Shown one piece after another: positions 1 through 9,459 of a DNA stretch of 64,000 nt (its first letter is position 1; each line of letters opens with the position of its first letter). The notes under the pieces were generated by a model. It saw only the letters and a list, made by a program, of their open reading frames with translations, made no database searches and had not been told where the DNA came from. Position numbers and translations under genes: made by a program. This stretch comes from Pseudomonadota bacterium (GTDB lineage Bacteria > Pseudomonadota > Gammaproteobacteria > Burkholderiales > Rhodocyclaceae). The stretch covers positions 1 to 64,000 of the forward strand of contig JAKOZI010000085.1 in assembly GCA_029780075.1 (NCBI GenBank), in the 5' to 3' direction.

Positions 1-1088
1 GATTCCAGGTACTCCGCCAGGACCTGTTGCGTGACCGGATTGGTGGCGCCGCTGGTAATCGTCTTCTGCAAGGCGATGCGTGCCCGATAGCGGCCGGCAG
101 CCACGAAGCCGATGCGTAGCGCCGGTGACAGGCACTTGGAAAACGACGAGCAGAGCATCACATTGCCGGCCGTGTCGAACGCCTTGATCGGTCGAGGACG
201 CTCATTGCAGAAGTGGAGATCGCCATAGATGTCATCCTCGATGACAGCCAGATTGCGTTCTGCAGACAGCCTGGCGAGGCGGCGCTTGTGCTCGTCCGGC
301 ATGATGCTGCCCAATGGATTGCTGGCGTTGGGCACCAGCAGACAAGCAGCAACCTTGCCTTGGCGAGTAGCCAGATCAAGGGCCTCGATCGACAGGCCGC
401 TGTGCGGGTCGGTGGGAATTTCGAGCGCCTTCAGCCCGAGCGTTTCGAGCAACTGCAGCATCAGGTAATAAGCCGGTGATTCAACGGCCACCGTGTCTCC
501 CGGTTGCGTTACCGCCCGCAGGCAGAGTCCCAGGGCTTCGGTACAGGAATTGGTGATCACGAACTCGCTCGCGGCCAGTGGTCCGGCCCAGCCTACCGAG
601 CGTAAGACAAGCTGACGGACCAGCGCTGGCGTATCCATGTTGACATGGCTGCCGCCTTCGAGCAGGTGGGGATGTCGACGGGCGACGCCGCCGTAGAGTC
701 TTTGCAGGGCGGCCAGTGGCAACAGGGAACACGCGGGCAGGGCAGCCGCCAGAGGAGCGACCCCGGGTTGCATGCTGGTTTGCAATACCCGCATCAGCCG
801 CTGGCTGACATCGACCGGTACCGGCGCTTCCGGGGTTGACCTGGCGTTCGGTTGTGATCTTCGTGCTGCCGTATGGCGCACGAAGTACCCCGACTGCGGC
901 CGCGCCTCGACCAGGCCTCGGTCTTCGAGCCGGCGCAAAGCCTGCAGCACGGTCGACACGGAGAGCCGCCGCTCGCGCGACAGGCGCCGCACCGACGGCA
1001 AACGCTCGCCGGGCCGCAGGTTGCCGGCCACGATGATGCCACCCAGATCCTCTGCCAGCCGTTCGTAACGCAAGAGTTCATTTTCCAT
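1..1088 (-). CDS. MocR-family GntR/aminotransferase regulator (3' end outside window)
   Basis: The reading frame is open from ATG at 1088 to the window edge without a stop, about 362 residues visible. Residues 1-75 are a GntR winged helix (RLPSVRRLSRERRLSVSTV, then a wing ending QSGYFVRH). The rest is a fold-type I aminotransferase domain: NSCTEAL near the PLP phosphate site, NASNPLG, the Asp-Tyr pair in EDDIYGD, and the Schiff-base lysine in SSFSKCLSPALR. Family members use PLP or an amino-acid adduct as effector and usually control a divergent gene plus themselves. It is divergent from a DUF2917 gene with repeated ACAATT motifs in between. The target pathway cannot be read from the sequence. 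The last roughly 100 residues lie outside the window. Confidence 0.92.
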   Translation of the reverse strand, partial: MENELLRYERLAEDLGGIIVAGNLRPGERLPSVRRLSRERRLSVSTVLQALRRLEDRGLVEARPQSGYFVRHTAARRSQPNARSTPEAPVPVDVSQRLMRVLQTSMQPGVAPLAAALPACSLLPLAALQRLYGGVARRHPHLLEGGSHVNMDTPALVRQLVLRSVGWAGPLAASEFVITNSCTEALGLCLRAVTQPGDTVAVESPAYYLMLQLLETLGLKALEIPTDPHSGLSIEALDLATRQGKVAACLLVPNASNPLGSIMPDEHKRRLARLSAERNLAVIEDDIYGDLHFCNERPRPIKAFDTAGNVMLCSSFSKCLSPALRIGFVAAGRYRARIALQKTITSGATNPVTQQVLAEYLE

Positions 1089-1096
1089 TCGCCTCA

Positions 1097-1178
1097 CCAG
1101 TACAGTTGTGACGCACGGTGGCCAGTACAATTCGCTGAATTCACAATTGTGCTGGTTACAATTGGATTATATTGTAAC
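1097..1178. promoter_or_regulatory. Divergent operator region between MocR gene and DUF2917 gene
   Basis: A perfect 8-bp inverted repeat, GTTACAAT (1155-1162) and ATTGTAAC (1171-1178), separated by 8 bp, lies beside the palindrome CACAATTGTG (1142-1151). A direct repeat CCAGTACA occurs at 1097-1104 and 1122-1129, 25 bp apart. The minus strand carries TATAAT at 1166-1171. Clustered repeats between a MocR gene and its divergent neighbour are what the family normally binds; which half-sites are used is inference. Confidence 0.55.
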
Positions 1179-1235
1179 TGTACCCTTGAGGCCAGCTGCC
1201 CTACACTCCTCGACGTCAACACCAGGAGAAACGCC

Positions 1236-1574
1236 ATGGAACTCGACCTCTTCAACAGTGAGCTTTGCCTCGCCGACGACGCACCCATTCGCCTGCTCTC
1301 AGCCCGGGGGGTGCGAGTTCGCTGCACATCGGGCGTGGTGTGGCTGACCATCGCCGGAGAGGCCGGTGACATCTTCCTGGCTGCGGGTGATAGTTACCTC
1401 GTTCGCGGGCGTGGCCTGGCCTTGCTGGAAGCCATCGGCGGTGGGCGGGTGAGGTTCGAAAAAGCCAGCCTACCCCTGTCAGCCTTATTCATCACCATGC
1501 TGAAAGGATGTTGGCGCAGGATCTGCTACTTCCCGGCAGCAGGCGGCGAGGCGCACGTCACCCCATCAGCGTGA
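1236..1574 (+). CDS. DUF2917 domain protein
   Basis: A 112-residue protein. The ATG at 1236 is chosen because AGGAGA lies 8 bases upstream and because the family starts MELDL; an open frame upstream of it is not coding. Residues 12-75 match the compact beta-rich DUF2917 pattern (RGVRVRCTSGVVWLTIAGEAGDIFL followed by a GLALLEA turn), which resembles a small cupin-like fold. The tail after residue 85 is Cys/Trp-rich and not recognisable. No biochemical function is known to me. It is divergent from the MocR gene and shares its promoter region, so it is probably a MocR target. Confidence 0.75.
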   Translation: MELDLFNSELCLADDAPIRLLSARGVRVRCTSGVVWLTIAGEAGDIFLAAGDSYLVRGRGLALLEAIGGGRVRFEKASLPLSALFITMLKGCWRRICYFPAAGGEAHVTPSA

Positions 1575-1647
1575 GTATAATGCGGCTCCGTCCAGGCGGG
1601 GAACGGCTGGAGGAACAGGCGAGGGTCGTTTCAGCGAGTACGCAAGA

Positions 1648-3933
1648 ATGCATGATTTCTCTTCCCGTCAGACTGCTGCAATGATCCTTGCCATGACCCT
1701 GGCCAGTCCGCTATCCAGTTTCGGAGCGGAGGCGCCGGCCAGGGTGACCATTGATCTGACCAGCGGACCGATCAACACCTTTGTGCCTGCGGTTGCGCTT
1801 GGTGCCGGGGTCGATGGGCACTCGCGCGGTGATGCGGCGGCCATCTACCGACCGACGAACCTGCGCGCCATGCGTTCGGTCGGCCTGCGCCCACTCAGCT
1901 ATCGTCTGCGTACCGAGTTGGGCGTCGAGGCCTGGCACTGGAATCCACGCGGCAAATGGAGCGACAGCGAGCGCGCGCAAGGCTACTGGACTTCAGACGA
2001 CCAACCCGGCGCGCCGATTCTGGCGTCGTTTGGCTACCGCTTGCCGCGCCGCGGAAACACCGTCGACCAGGCTGAAGACAATGGTTACTCGCGACTGGCC
2101 GACGGCGATCTGAACACCTTCTGGAAGAGCAACCCCTATCTGGACCGCAGCTTCACTGGTGAGGACAACAGCCGCCATCCACAGTGGCTGATCGTCGATC
2201 TCGGAAAGAAGATGCCGGTGGACGCGATGCGCATCGCCTGGGGAATGCCGTATGCCGTGCGCTATCAGGTGCAGTATTGGGATGGCGAAGACGCTGCCCT
2301 CCCGGACGAGTATCCGAGCGGGCACTGGCAGACTTTCCCCGAGGGAGAGGTCAGACAGGGTAGTGGTGGCGATGAAAATCTGCGATTGGCCCGGCACGCG
2401 GTGGCGGTGCGCTATCTGCGTGTTCTGCTGGAAGTCTCGTCCGGCAGCCCTGCGCCAGGTGCGCACGATGCGCGTGACGCACTGGGCTACGCGGTGCGCG
2501 AGGTCTATGTGGGGGTGCTCGACGCGAACGACCGGTTGCACGATGCCGTACGACACGCCGCCAGCCACGACGGCCAGACGCGGATGTTTGTGTCGTCGAC
2601 CGACCCCTGGCATCGCGCCGAGGATCTCGACCCGGAGGTGGAGCAGGCCGGCATCGACCGCGTGTTCACCAGCGGGCTTGGCCACGGTCTGCCGATGCTG
2701 GTTCCGGTCGGCGTGCTGTACGACACCCCGGACAACGCCGCTGCGTTCCTGCGCTACCTGCGGCGACGCGCTTATCCGATTCGCGGTGTCGAGTTGGGCG
2801 AGGAACCGGATGGCCAGTACGTGGCTCCGGAAGACTATGGCGCCCTCTACCTGCAGGTGAGCGATGCTTTGCGCGCGGTCGATCCGGACGTGATCCTCGG
2901 GGGGCCGTCTTTCCAGTCCTTGTGGGATGCACCGATGATGGCCTGGTCCGGGACCTCGGTCGCCCCCGACCGACCGTGGCTGGCCCGACTGCTCGACTAT
3001 CTGCGCGTGCGGGAGCGCGCCGCCGACCTCGGTTTTCTGTCTTTCGAATGGTATCCCTTCGACGAGGTGTGTACGCCGCCCGCGGAACAGTTGCGGCAAG
3101 CGCCGGGATTACTGGCGGAGGCGATGGCGGAGATTTACCGACAGGGCCTGCCTCGCGGCACGCCGCTACTGATGACCGAGTACGGTTACTCGGCCTTCTC
3201 GACGCAGACCGCAGTTGATCTGCCCGGCGCGCTGTTCAATGCTGACGTCGTTGGGACATTCCTGACCGAGGGCGGTGCCGTCGCCTATCTGTACGGCTAT
3301 GAACCCGGCCCCCTGGACAAGGGGCCGGATTGCGACACCTGGGGTACGAACACCCTGTTCCTGTCCGACCAGCGGCGAAAGATTCTGGCGCGCACCGCCA
3401 CCTATCACGGCGCCAGGTTGCTGGCGCGTCAATGGGCGGGAAGCCCGACGCAAGCCCACGCGGTCTATCGCACCCGGGTCGATGATGAAGCGGTGGGCGA
3501 CGTTTCGCCGGTGAGCGCCTATGCGCTGCGGCGTCCTGATGGCTTGTGGTCGGTACTGCTGGTGAATAAGGATCCGCAACGGCAAAGGACCGTTGCGCTG
3601 CACTTCTCCGGTCCCGAGGCGAACGCGCTCACCCCGCTGCAGGGCTCGGCGGATCTGTACCAGTTCTCGGCCGCCCAGTATCGGTGGCGGGCCAATGGGG
3701 CGTTCGGGCGCCCGCAGCGCAGTCTCCCGCCGCAATACCGCCTGCTGCCTGGCCATCAGGCGCCGCTGCATCTGCGGTTGCCGCCGTGGTCCCTGACCGT
3801 AGTCCGCAGCCGGGCGCCGCAAGCCGGACAGCCGAACCCGACCGCGCACCCCGGCCGAGCGCATGCCAACCCTCAGCGGCGAACACTGGCTGTCAGCAGG
3901 CAAGGAACTCATCATGTCGCAGCAGCGTCCTGA
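1648..3933 (+). CDS. Secreted discoidin-domain glycoside hydrolase-like protein
   Basis: A 761-residue exported protein. Residues 1-26 form a signal peptide (hydrophobic stretch, then SSFGA-EA). Residues about 130-290 resemble an F5/8 type C (discoidin) carbohydrate-binding module: LADGDLNTFWKS, then WLIVDLGKKMPVDAMRIAWG and YQVQYWDG. Residues about 310-600 look like a TIM-barrel glycosidase, with acid/base candidates in GVELGEEPDGQY (around 385) and a nucleophile candidate in LLMTEYGYSA (around 510), as in clan GH-A. A C-terminal beta-rich region follows. The exact GH family and substrate are not clear. Its stop overlaps the next gene by 20 bp, so it is co-expressed with a polysaccharide synthase/deacetylase and probably trims or binds that polymer. 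Confidence 0.7.
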   Translation: MHDFSSRQTAAMILAMTLASPLSSFGAEAPARVTIDLTSGPINTFVPAVALGAGVDGHSRGDAAAIYRPTNLRAMRSVGLRPLSYRLRTELGVEAWHWNPRGKWSDSERAQGYWTSDDQPGAPILASFGYRLPRRGNTVDQAEDNGYSRLADGDLNTFWKSNPYLDRSFTGEDNSRHPQWLIVDLGKKMPVDAMRIAWGMPYAVRYQVQYWDGEDAALPDEYPSGHWQTFPEGEVRQGSGGDENLRLARHAVAVRYLRVLLEVSSGSPAPGAHDARDALGYAVREVYVGVLDANDRLHDAVRHAASHDGQTRMFVSSTDPWHRAEDLDPEVEQAGIDRVFTSGLGHGLPMLVPVGVLYDTPDNAAAFLRYLRRRAYPIRGVELGEEPDGQYVAPEDYGALYLQVSDALRAVDPDVILGGPSFQSLWDAPMMAWSGTSVAPDRPWLARLLDYLRVRERAADLGFLSFEWYPFDEVCTPPAEQLRQAPGLLAEAMAEIYRQGLPRGTPLLMTEYGYSAFSTQTAVDLPGALFNADVVGTFLTEGGAVAYLYGYEPGPLDKGPDCDTWGTNTLFLSDQRRKILARTATYHGARLLARQWAGSPTQAHAVYRTRVDDEAVGDVSPVSAYALRRPDGLWSVLLVNKDPQRQRTVALHFSGPEANALTPLQGSADLYQFSAAQYRWRANGAFGRPQRSLPPQYRLLPGHQAPLHLRLPPWSLTVVRSRAPQAGQPNPTAHPGRAHANPQRRTLAVSRQGTHHVAAAS

Positions 3934-6900
3934 CGATTGCCCACCCAGCCGGGCGGTAAGCCTGCGCGCCGACAAACCGGTCTTCTTCGATCCGGCCAGC
4001 AAGCGCTGGCCGCGCCTGCGGCTGGGAATGACGCTGATTGGCCTGACCGTGTCATTATTGCTGGGCGCGCTGGTACTGAGCATCCTCGCCAGTCCGGTGC
4101 TCCCGGCGCTGAATCTGTCGGGGGTGAGCTTTCTGCCGCAAGGCGCACATGCCTTGCCAGCCGTGCCTGCGCTGGCTCCCGAGCGTCCACTCACCCGTCG
4201 CGAGCGCGCCCTCCGTAATGACCAGCACAGATTGGCGAGCGAGCGCGCGCGCGAGCTGAAACAATTGTTGCAGTTGCGTAAGGCGGGCCCGGTTGCCCGT
4301 CGTCAGGCTCTGGCGATCGGGTTCTTTGTCAACTGGGACGACTCCAGCATGAGTTCTCTCAAGGAAAACCTGGGCAGTCTGGACATGGTGATCGCCGAAT
4401 GGCTGCATCTGGCAGCCGAGGATGGATCGCTGCGGGAGAACGATCCGACGCGAACCGCACAGGTGACCGAATACGTCCGTGCCCGTCGCCCCGAGGTGTC
4501 GATCGTGCCCCTGGTCAACAACTGGAACGGGCACGACTGGGAGGGTGCCAAGTTGGCGCGCATGTTGGCCAAGCCGGCAGCGCGGGCGCGGACCATCGAA
4601 CAATTGGTCGACTATGTGGAGCGAAACCGCTTTGCCGGCATCAGTATCGACTTCGAAAACGTGTCGACCAAGGCCCAGCCTGATTTCCAGCGTTTCATGG
4701 CGGAACTGTACGCCGCCATGCACCCGAAAAACCTGCTGGTCTCGGTCAATGTTCCGGCCAGTGACCCGGCCTTTGATTACCGCCGCCTGGTGCGTAGTGC
4801 CGATTACCTGATTCTGATGGCCTACGACGAACATTGGGCGACCAGCGCGCCCGGTCCGATCGCCAGTTTGCCGTGGTTCGCCAGCGTGCTGCGGCAGCGG
4901 CAGCGCGACATACCCGCCGAGAAGATGATCGTGGCCATCGGCAATTACGCCTATGACTGGCAATCAGGCCAGCCCGCCGAGGAGCGAACCTTCGAGGAGG
5001 CGGTGCTGGTGGCCAAGGAGTCGGAAGGCAAAATCAGGCTGGATCCGGCTTCCCTGAACCCGACTTTCGCTTATGCCGACGACAACGACCGCATTCACCA
5101 CGTGTGGATGCTCGACGCCGTGACCGCCTTCAACCAGTTGCTGGCAATCCGTAGCCTGCAGCCGCGCGGCGTCGCCCTGTGGCGGCTGGGCAGCGAGGAT
5201 CCGGCGTTGTGGCAGATCTTCGGCAAGGACACCCCCCTCGATGCGGTGCGCGCCGCGGAGCTCGGCAACATCCGCTTTGCCTACGGCGTGGACTATGAAG
5301 GCAAGGGCGAGATCCTTGAAGTGACGGCAAAACCACAGACCGGCAGTCGGATCATCGAATTCGACGCCAAGCGCGGGCTGATCAGCTCCGAGCGGTTCAC
5401 GGCTTTCCCTTCGCCCTACGTCATCACCCGTCACGGCGGCGCGGAGCGCAAGGTTGTGTTGACCTTTGACGATGGTCCCGATCTTCAATACACCCCGCAG
5501 GTGCTGGATGCCTTGCGCCTGGCGGGAGTGCCGGCGGCCTTTTTCATCATGGGCGTGAATGGTCAGATGCATCCGGAGCTGCTGCGCCGCATGCTCGACG
5601 AAGGCCACGAAATCGGCAATCACACCTTCACGCACCCCAATATTTCGACCATCTCGCCGCTGCAGTTCCAGCTCGAACTCTCGGCGACCCAGCATCTGCT
5701 GGCCAGCGTGGTCGGCCGGCATTCACTGCTGTTCCGCCCACCCTACGCGGTAGACGCCGAGCCGGAGACCATCGACCAGGTGCGCCCCATCGAACTGGCC
5801 GCCGAGCAGGGTTATCTCGTGGTCGGCATGCAGATCGATCCGGATGACTGGAAACGCCCGGGGGTCGCCGAGATCGTTCGGCGTACCGTCGAGCAGGCGG
5901 AGCGCGGTGAAGGCAACATCGTGCTGTTGCATGATTCCGGCGGTGATCGCAGCCAGACGGTGCAGGCGATCCCCCGCATCGTCGAGGAATTGCGGCGACG
6001 GGGCTTCCAGTTCGTCAGCGTTTCCGAGCTGCTCGGGCGCAGCCGCGACGCGGTGATGCCGCCGGTGCCCCCGGAAACCCGCTGGCGGATCTGGCTGGAC
6101 GGTGCCGCTTTCGGGGTGCTCAACTGGTCGGCCGCGACGGTCCATTGGTTATTCCTGCTGGGCATCGTGCTGGGCATTGCACGTTTGTTGTTTGTCGGCG
6201 CGCTGGCCATTTACCAGCGTTGGCAGCAGCGTCGCGAGGTCTTCGATCCGGAATATTCGCCAACGGTGGCCCTGGTGATCCCGGCCTACAACGAGGAAAA
6301 GGTGATCGTACAGACCATTGCCTCGCTGCTCGCTTGCGAGACGCCCCGGAAGCTCGAGATCATCGTCGTTGATGACGGTTCCAGCGATGCCACCTATCGT
6401 GTGGCGCGCGAGGCTTTTGCTGGCGACCCGCGCGTGCGGGTGTACTCGGTGGTCAATGGCGGCAAGCCGGCGGCGCTCAACTTCGGGATGGCGCAGTCCG
6501 ATGCCGAGATCGTGGTGGCCCTCGATGCCGACACGGTGTTTACCCGTGACACAATTGTCAAACTGGTCAGGCATTTCGTCGATCCAAAGATCGGCGCGGT
6601 CGCCGGCAACACCAAGGTCGGCAACCGGATCAACCTGCTGACCCGCTGGCAGGCGCTCGAGTACATCACCAGCCAGAACCTGGACCGGCGGGCCTTCGAC
6701 GTTCTCAACTGCATTACCGTGGTCCCCGGCGCCGTGGGCGCCTGGCGGCGAGAACTGATCGAGCGGGTCGGCGGCTTCACCGACCTGACCCTGGCCGAGG
6801 ACGCCGATCTGACCCTGGCGATCCGCAAGCTGGGCTACTCGATTGTCTATGAGGACGAGGCGGTGGCCCTCACCGAGGCGCCCGATACCGTGCGCGGCTT

Positions 6901-7417
6901 CATCCGGCAACGCTACCGCTGGATGTACGGCACGATGCAGGCGGCGTGGAAGCATCGCGACGTGCTGTTCAGGCCCCGTTACGGCGCGCTGGGCTTTGTC
7001 GCCCTGCCGAACGTGATCGTGTTCCAGGTCCTGTTCCCGCTGGTCTCACCGATCATGGACCTGCTGCTGATCGGGTCGCTGGGATCGGCGGCGTTCAATC
7101 ACTGGCAACACCCGGAAGAGTATTCCCCGGACGCCTTGTGGCGGGTATTGTTCTACTACGCGCTGTTCGTGACCGTGGACTACCTGGCGGCCATTCTGGC
7201 TTTTACCCTGGAGCGCAAGGAAAGTTGGTGGCTGCTGATCTGGTTGTTCTGGCAACGCTTCTTCTACCGGCAGCTGATGTACTACGTGGCCATCAAGAGC
7301 ACCCTGACCTCGCTGCGCGGGGTGCTGGTGGGCTGGGGCAGAATCGACCGCAAGGCGACCGTGCAGGCGGTGAGTGGATCGCGGATCCGGGAAACGGGCG
7401 CGGCAGGCGTCGATTGA
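3914..7417 (+). CDS. GH18 - polysaccharide deacetylase (CE4) - GT2 synthase fusion
   Basis: A 1167-residue membrane protein; ATG 3914 is preceded by AAGGAA and overlaps the upstream gene. A transmembrane segment (about 39-62) places the next domains in the periplasm. Residues 125-430 are a GH18-type barrel with ISIDFENV at about 244-251: the Asp and Glu of DxE are kept, the first two Asp of DxxDxDxE are Ala and Ser. Residues 505-700 are a NodB/CE4 deacetylase (LTFDDGPD about 514, NHTFTHPN about 569). After more membrane segments comes a processive GT2 (IPAYNEE about 788, DAD about 870, AED about 960, QRYRW about 998), then C-terminal membrane helices. This combines polymer synthesis, N-deacetylation and hydrolysis, functionally like PgaC plus PgaB of poly-GlcNAc systems. 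The polymer identity is inferred. Confidence 0.88.
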   Translation: MSQQRPDDCPPSRAVSLRADKPVFFDPASKRWPRLRLGMTLIGLTVSLLLGALVLSILASPVLPALNLSGVSFLPQGAHALPAVPALAPERPLTRRERALRNDQHRLASERARELKQLLQLRKAGPVARRQALAIGFFVNWDDSSMSSLKENLGSLDMVIAEWLHLAAEDGSLRENDPTRTAQVTEYVRARRPEVSIVPLVNNWNGHDWEGAKLARMLAKPAARARTIEQLVDYVERNRFAGISIDFENVSTKAQPDFQRFMAELYAAMHPKNLLVSVNVPASDPAFDYRRLVRSADYLILMAYDEHWATSAPGPIASLPWFASVLRQRQRDIPAEKMIVAIGNYAYDWQSGQPAEERTFEEAVLVAKESEGKIRLDPASLNPTFAYADDNDRIHHVWMLDAVTAFNQLLAIRSLQPRGVALWRLGSEDPALWQIFGKDTPLDAVRAAELGNIRFAYGVDYEGKGEILEVTAKPQTGSRIIEFDAKRGLISSERFTAFPSPYVITRHGGAERKVVLTFDDGPDLQYTPQVLDALRLAGVPAAFFIMGVNGQMHPELLRRMLDEGHEIGNHTFTHPNISTISPLQFQLELSATQHLLASVVGRHSLLFRPPYAVDAEPETIDQVRPIELAAEQGYLVVGMQIDPDDWKRPGVAEIVRRTVEQAERGEGNIVLLHDSGGDRSQTVQAIPRIVEELRRRGFQFVSVSELLGRSRDAVMPPVPPETRWRIWLDGAAFGVLNWSAATVHWLFLLGIVLGIARLLFVGALAIYQRWQQRREVFDPEYSPTVALVIPAYNEEKVIVQTIASLLACETPRKLEIIVVDDGSSDATYRVAREAFAGDPRVRVYSVVNGGKPAALNFGMAQSDAEIVVALDADTVFTRDTIVKLVRHFVDPKIGAVAGNTKVGNRINLLTRWQALEYITSQNLDRRAFDVLNCITVVPGAVGAWRRELIERVGGFTDLTLAEDADLTLAIRKLGYSIVYEDEAVALTEAPDTVRGFIRQRYRWMYGTMQAAWKHRDVLFRPRYGALGFVALPNVIVFQVLFPLVSPIMDLLLIGSLGSAAFNHWQHPEEYSPDALWRVLFYYALFVTVDYLAAILAFTLERKESWWLLIWLFWQRFFYRQLMYYVAIKSTLTSLRGVLVGWGRIDRKATVQAVSGSRIRETGAAGVD

Positions 7418-7501
7418 CCAATTGACCAGCTCCGGCTTGAACATCGAAACCGCAGCGGTCATAATCCCGAACTGTTCACCAGACGAGTCGCCGGCAGCGC
7501 C

Positions 7502-8554
7502 ATGAACGCACAAAAAGCAAGCACGCTTCTCGAAAAGGCCGCGCAAGCATTGCGCGGACACGGCCTGATGGTTTCGGTACAGAAACAGGAAGGTAGCGAA
7601 GGCCGCTGGCGATCGGCGACCTGCCTGGGTGTGCGCAAGGACAGATGTGGCACCGATTACGCCGCCGAAGTCCGATGCAAGGTCACGTCCGACAGCCTTG
7701 GGGCTATGGTGACGCAATTGCGACAGCCGGTTGACGTCGGCGATCCGCCCCTGCTCCTGATCACCGATCATGTCACGCGGCCGGTTGCCCACCGGTTGCG
7801 GGAACAGGAACAACAGTTCGCGGATGCCGCGGGTAATGCCTATCTGGAAGCTCGGGGTCTTTTCGTCTATGTCAGTGGGCGGAAGCCTGACGACCGGCGG
7901 AACTCCGTGCGCACCGCCAAGAGCTTCACCGCCACCCGGCTGAAAGTTCTTTTTGCGCTGATCTGTGATTCCGAGTTGGTGGCAGCGCCCTATCGCGTAC
8001 TCGCCGGTGCGGCAGATGTCTCCCCACGGACGCTGCCGGAGGTCCTGGCCGATCTGCAGCGGGATGGAACACTGACGGTCGTCGATAGGCGGCGGCGGTT
8101 CAACGCCAGCAAGCGACTACTCGACGACTGGGCACAGGCTTATGCCCTTGGCCTGCGCGGGAGCACCTTGAGCGGTCGTTATCGTGCCGCCGGTTTTGCT
8201 TCCTGGGCCGACTGGCCACTGAATCCGGCGCTGGCGCGCTGGGGCGGCGAGCCAGCGGCAACGCTGCTTGCCTGCGACCTGCAGCCGAGCGTGCTGACGC
8301 TTTATGCCGACAAATTGTCGGCGCGACTGGTGGCCCAGCAGAAACTCACAGCGGCAGGCCCCGTCGCGTACCAGAACCTGCTTGAAGTGCGCAAGCCGTT
8401 CTGGGGTCGCTCCCTGTCCCTCATCGGGCAGCGCGACACGGTCCCGCCGGCTCTGGTCTATGCGGACCTGCTGGCTACCGGCAACCCGCGCTGTCTGGAA
8501 GCTGCCCGAGCGATCTACGACGTCCGACTGGCGCGGCTCTTCCCGGAGTCTTGA
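7502..8554 (+). CDS. AbiEi-type (type IV) antitoxin-like protein
   Basis: A 350-residue cytoplasmic protein. The N-terminal half carries the signature of the type IV antitoxin AbiEi family: LLLITDHVTRPVAHRLREQ, then FADAAGNAYLE and VYVSGRK. A winged helix follows at about 135-185 (LKVLFALICDSELVAAPYRVLAG, with VSPRTLPEVLADLQRDG as recognition helix), then a C-terminal region typical of the family. AbiEi proteins repress their own operon and counter an AbiEii nucleotidyltransferase toxin. No nucleotidyltransferase gene is next to it; downstream is a convergent DMT transporter with a 40-bp 3' overlap. It may be a stand-alone regulator. ATG 7502 has no strong ribosome site. Confidence 0.8.
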   Translation: MNAQKASTLLEKAAQALRGHGLMVSVQKQEGSEGRWRSATCLGVRKDRCGTDYAAEVRCKVTSDSLGAMVTQLRQPVDVGDPPLLLITDHVTRPVAHRLREQEQQFADAAGNAYLEARGLFVYVSGRKPDDRRNSVRTAKSFTATRLKVLFALICDSELVAAPYRVLAGAADVSPRTLPEVLADLQRDGTLTVVDRRRRFNASKRLLDDWAQAYALGLRGSTLSGRYRAAGFASWADWPLNPALARWGGEPAATLLACDLQPSVLTLYADKLSARLVAQQKLTAAGPVAYQNLLEVRKPFWGRSLSLIGQRDTVPPALVYADLLATGNPRCLEAARAIYDVRLARLFPES

Positions 8555-9459
8555 GTTTTGCCTGCAGGTCTCGGTGAGGATTGGAGCGCTGGCTGATCTG
8601 GCGATGCCGACGACCGTGTAGCCGGACTGCCGGGCGAGAAATAAGTGGCGGCAAGACCGGAGATCACGATCATTACCATTGCCAGCCAGGTCCAGCCGTC
8701 ATGCGCCTCGTTCCAGAGCAGAATCCCGAACACGCTGGCAAATACGACCGTGCTGTAGGCCAGGGCGGCGGCGAACAGCGTCCGGCTACCGGCGTAGGCA
8801 TGGGTCATCGCCAGTTGGGCGGCGGTGGCGAAAGCCGCCACACCGAACAGCAGTGCGCCGCTGCGCAGGTCCAACGGATGGATCTCGCAAAACAACAGCC
8901 AGAAGCTGGCGCATACCGAGGACACCAGTGAAAAATAGAAGACCGTGCGCGTTTCCGGTTCGCCACGCGAACCCAGTTCGCGGACGCTGAAATAGGCCAT
9001 GCCGGCAAGAACGCCGGAAGCCAGACCAATCAGGCCGCCGACCCACAGTTCGGCGTGCAGGGTCGGTTTCAGGAGCAGACCCACACCGCCCAACCCGAGT
9101 GCCAGCGCGGCGACAATTCCCACGTTCAGGCGCATGCCGGAGAGTGCCAGATATACGGCGAGAAAGATCGCCGAGGTATAGTTGAGCGTCACTGCGGTTG
9201 CCAGCGGGAGCAGGGTGATGGCCCAGAAATAGGCACACAGCGCGGCGAAGCCGATCGCGCCGCGGCTGACCTGCCAGCGCCAGTGCGCTGTCTTCAGCGG
9301 CACGCCGCGCAGCCGGACCAGGGCATACATCAGCAACAACGACAGGATGCTGCGGAAAAACACGATTTCCACGGCGGAGTGCGTGGCGGCGGCCAGTTTC
9401 ACGCACACCCCCATGCAGGCAAACAGGAGGCTGGCAAGGAGCATCCACAGGGATTGCAT
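8515..9459 (-). CDS. DMT superfamily (EamA) transporter
   Basis: A 314-residue inner-membrane protein with about ten hydrophobic helices arranged as two EamA repeats: residues 1-130 (LASLLFACMGVCVKLAA, FFRSILSLLLMYALV, AITLLPLATAVTLNYT) and 145-275 (GLASGVLAGMAYFSVREL, ALAYSTVVFASVFGILLWNE). These features define drug/metabolite exporters; the substrate cannot be told. The last 35 residues are a hydrophilic Ser/Pro-rich tail that overlaps the convergent AbiEi gene and is not part of the usual fold. Divergent from marC. Confidence 0.9.
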   Translation of the reverse strand: MQSLWMLLASLLFACMGVCVKLAAATHSAVEIVFFRSILSLLLMYALVRLRGVPLKTAHWRWQVSRGAIGFAALCAYFWAITLLPLATAVTLNYTSAIFLAVYLALSGMRLNVGIVAALALGLGGVGLLLKPTLHAELWVGGLIGLASGVLAGMAYFSVRELGSRGEPETRTVFYFSLVSSVCASFWLLFCEIHPLDLRSGALLFGVAAFATAAQLAMTHAYAGSRTLFAAALAYSTVVFASVFGILLWNEAHDGWTWLAMVMIVISGLAATYFSPGSPATRSSASPDQPALQSSPRPAGKTQDSGKSRASRTS

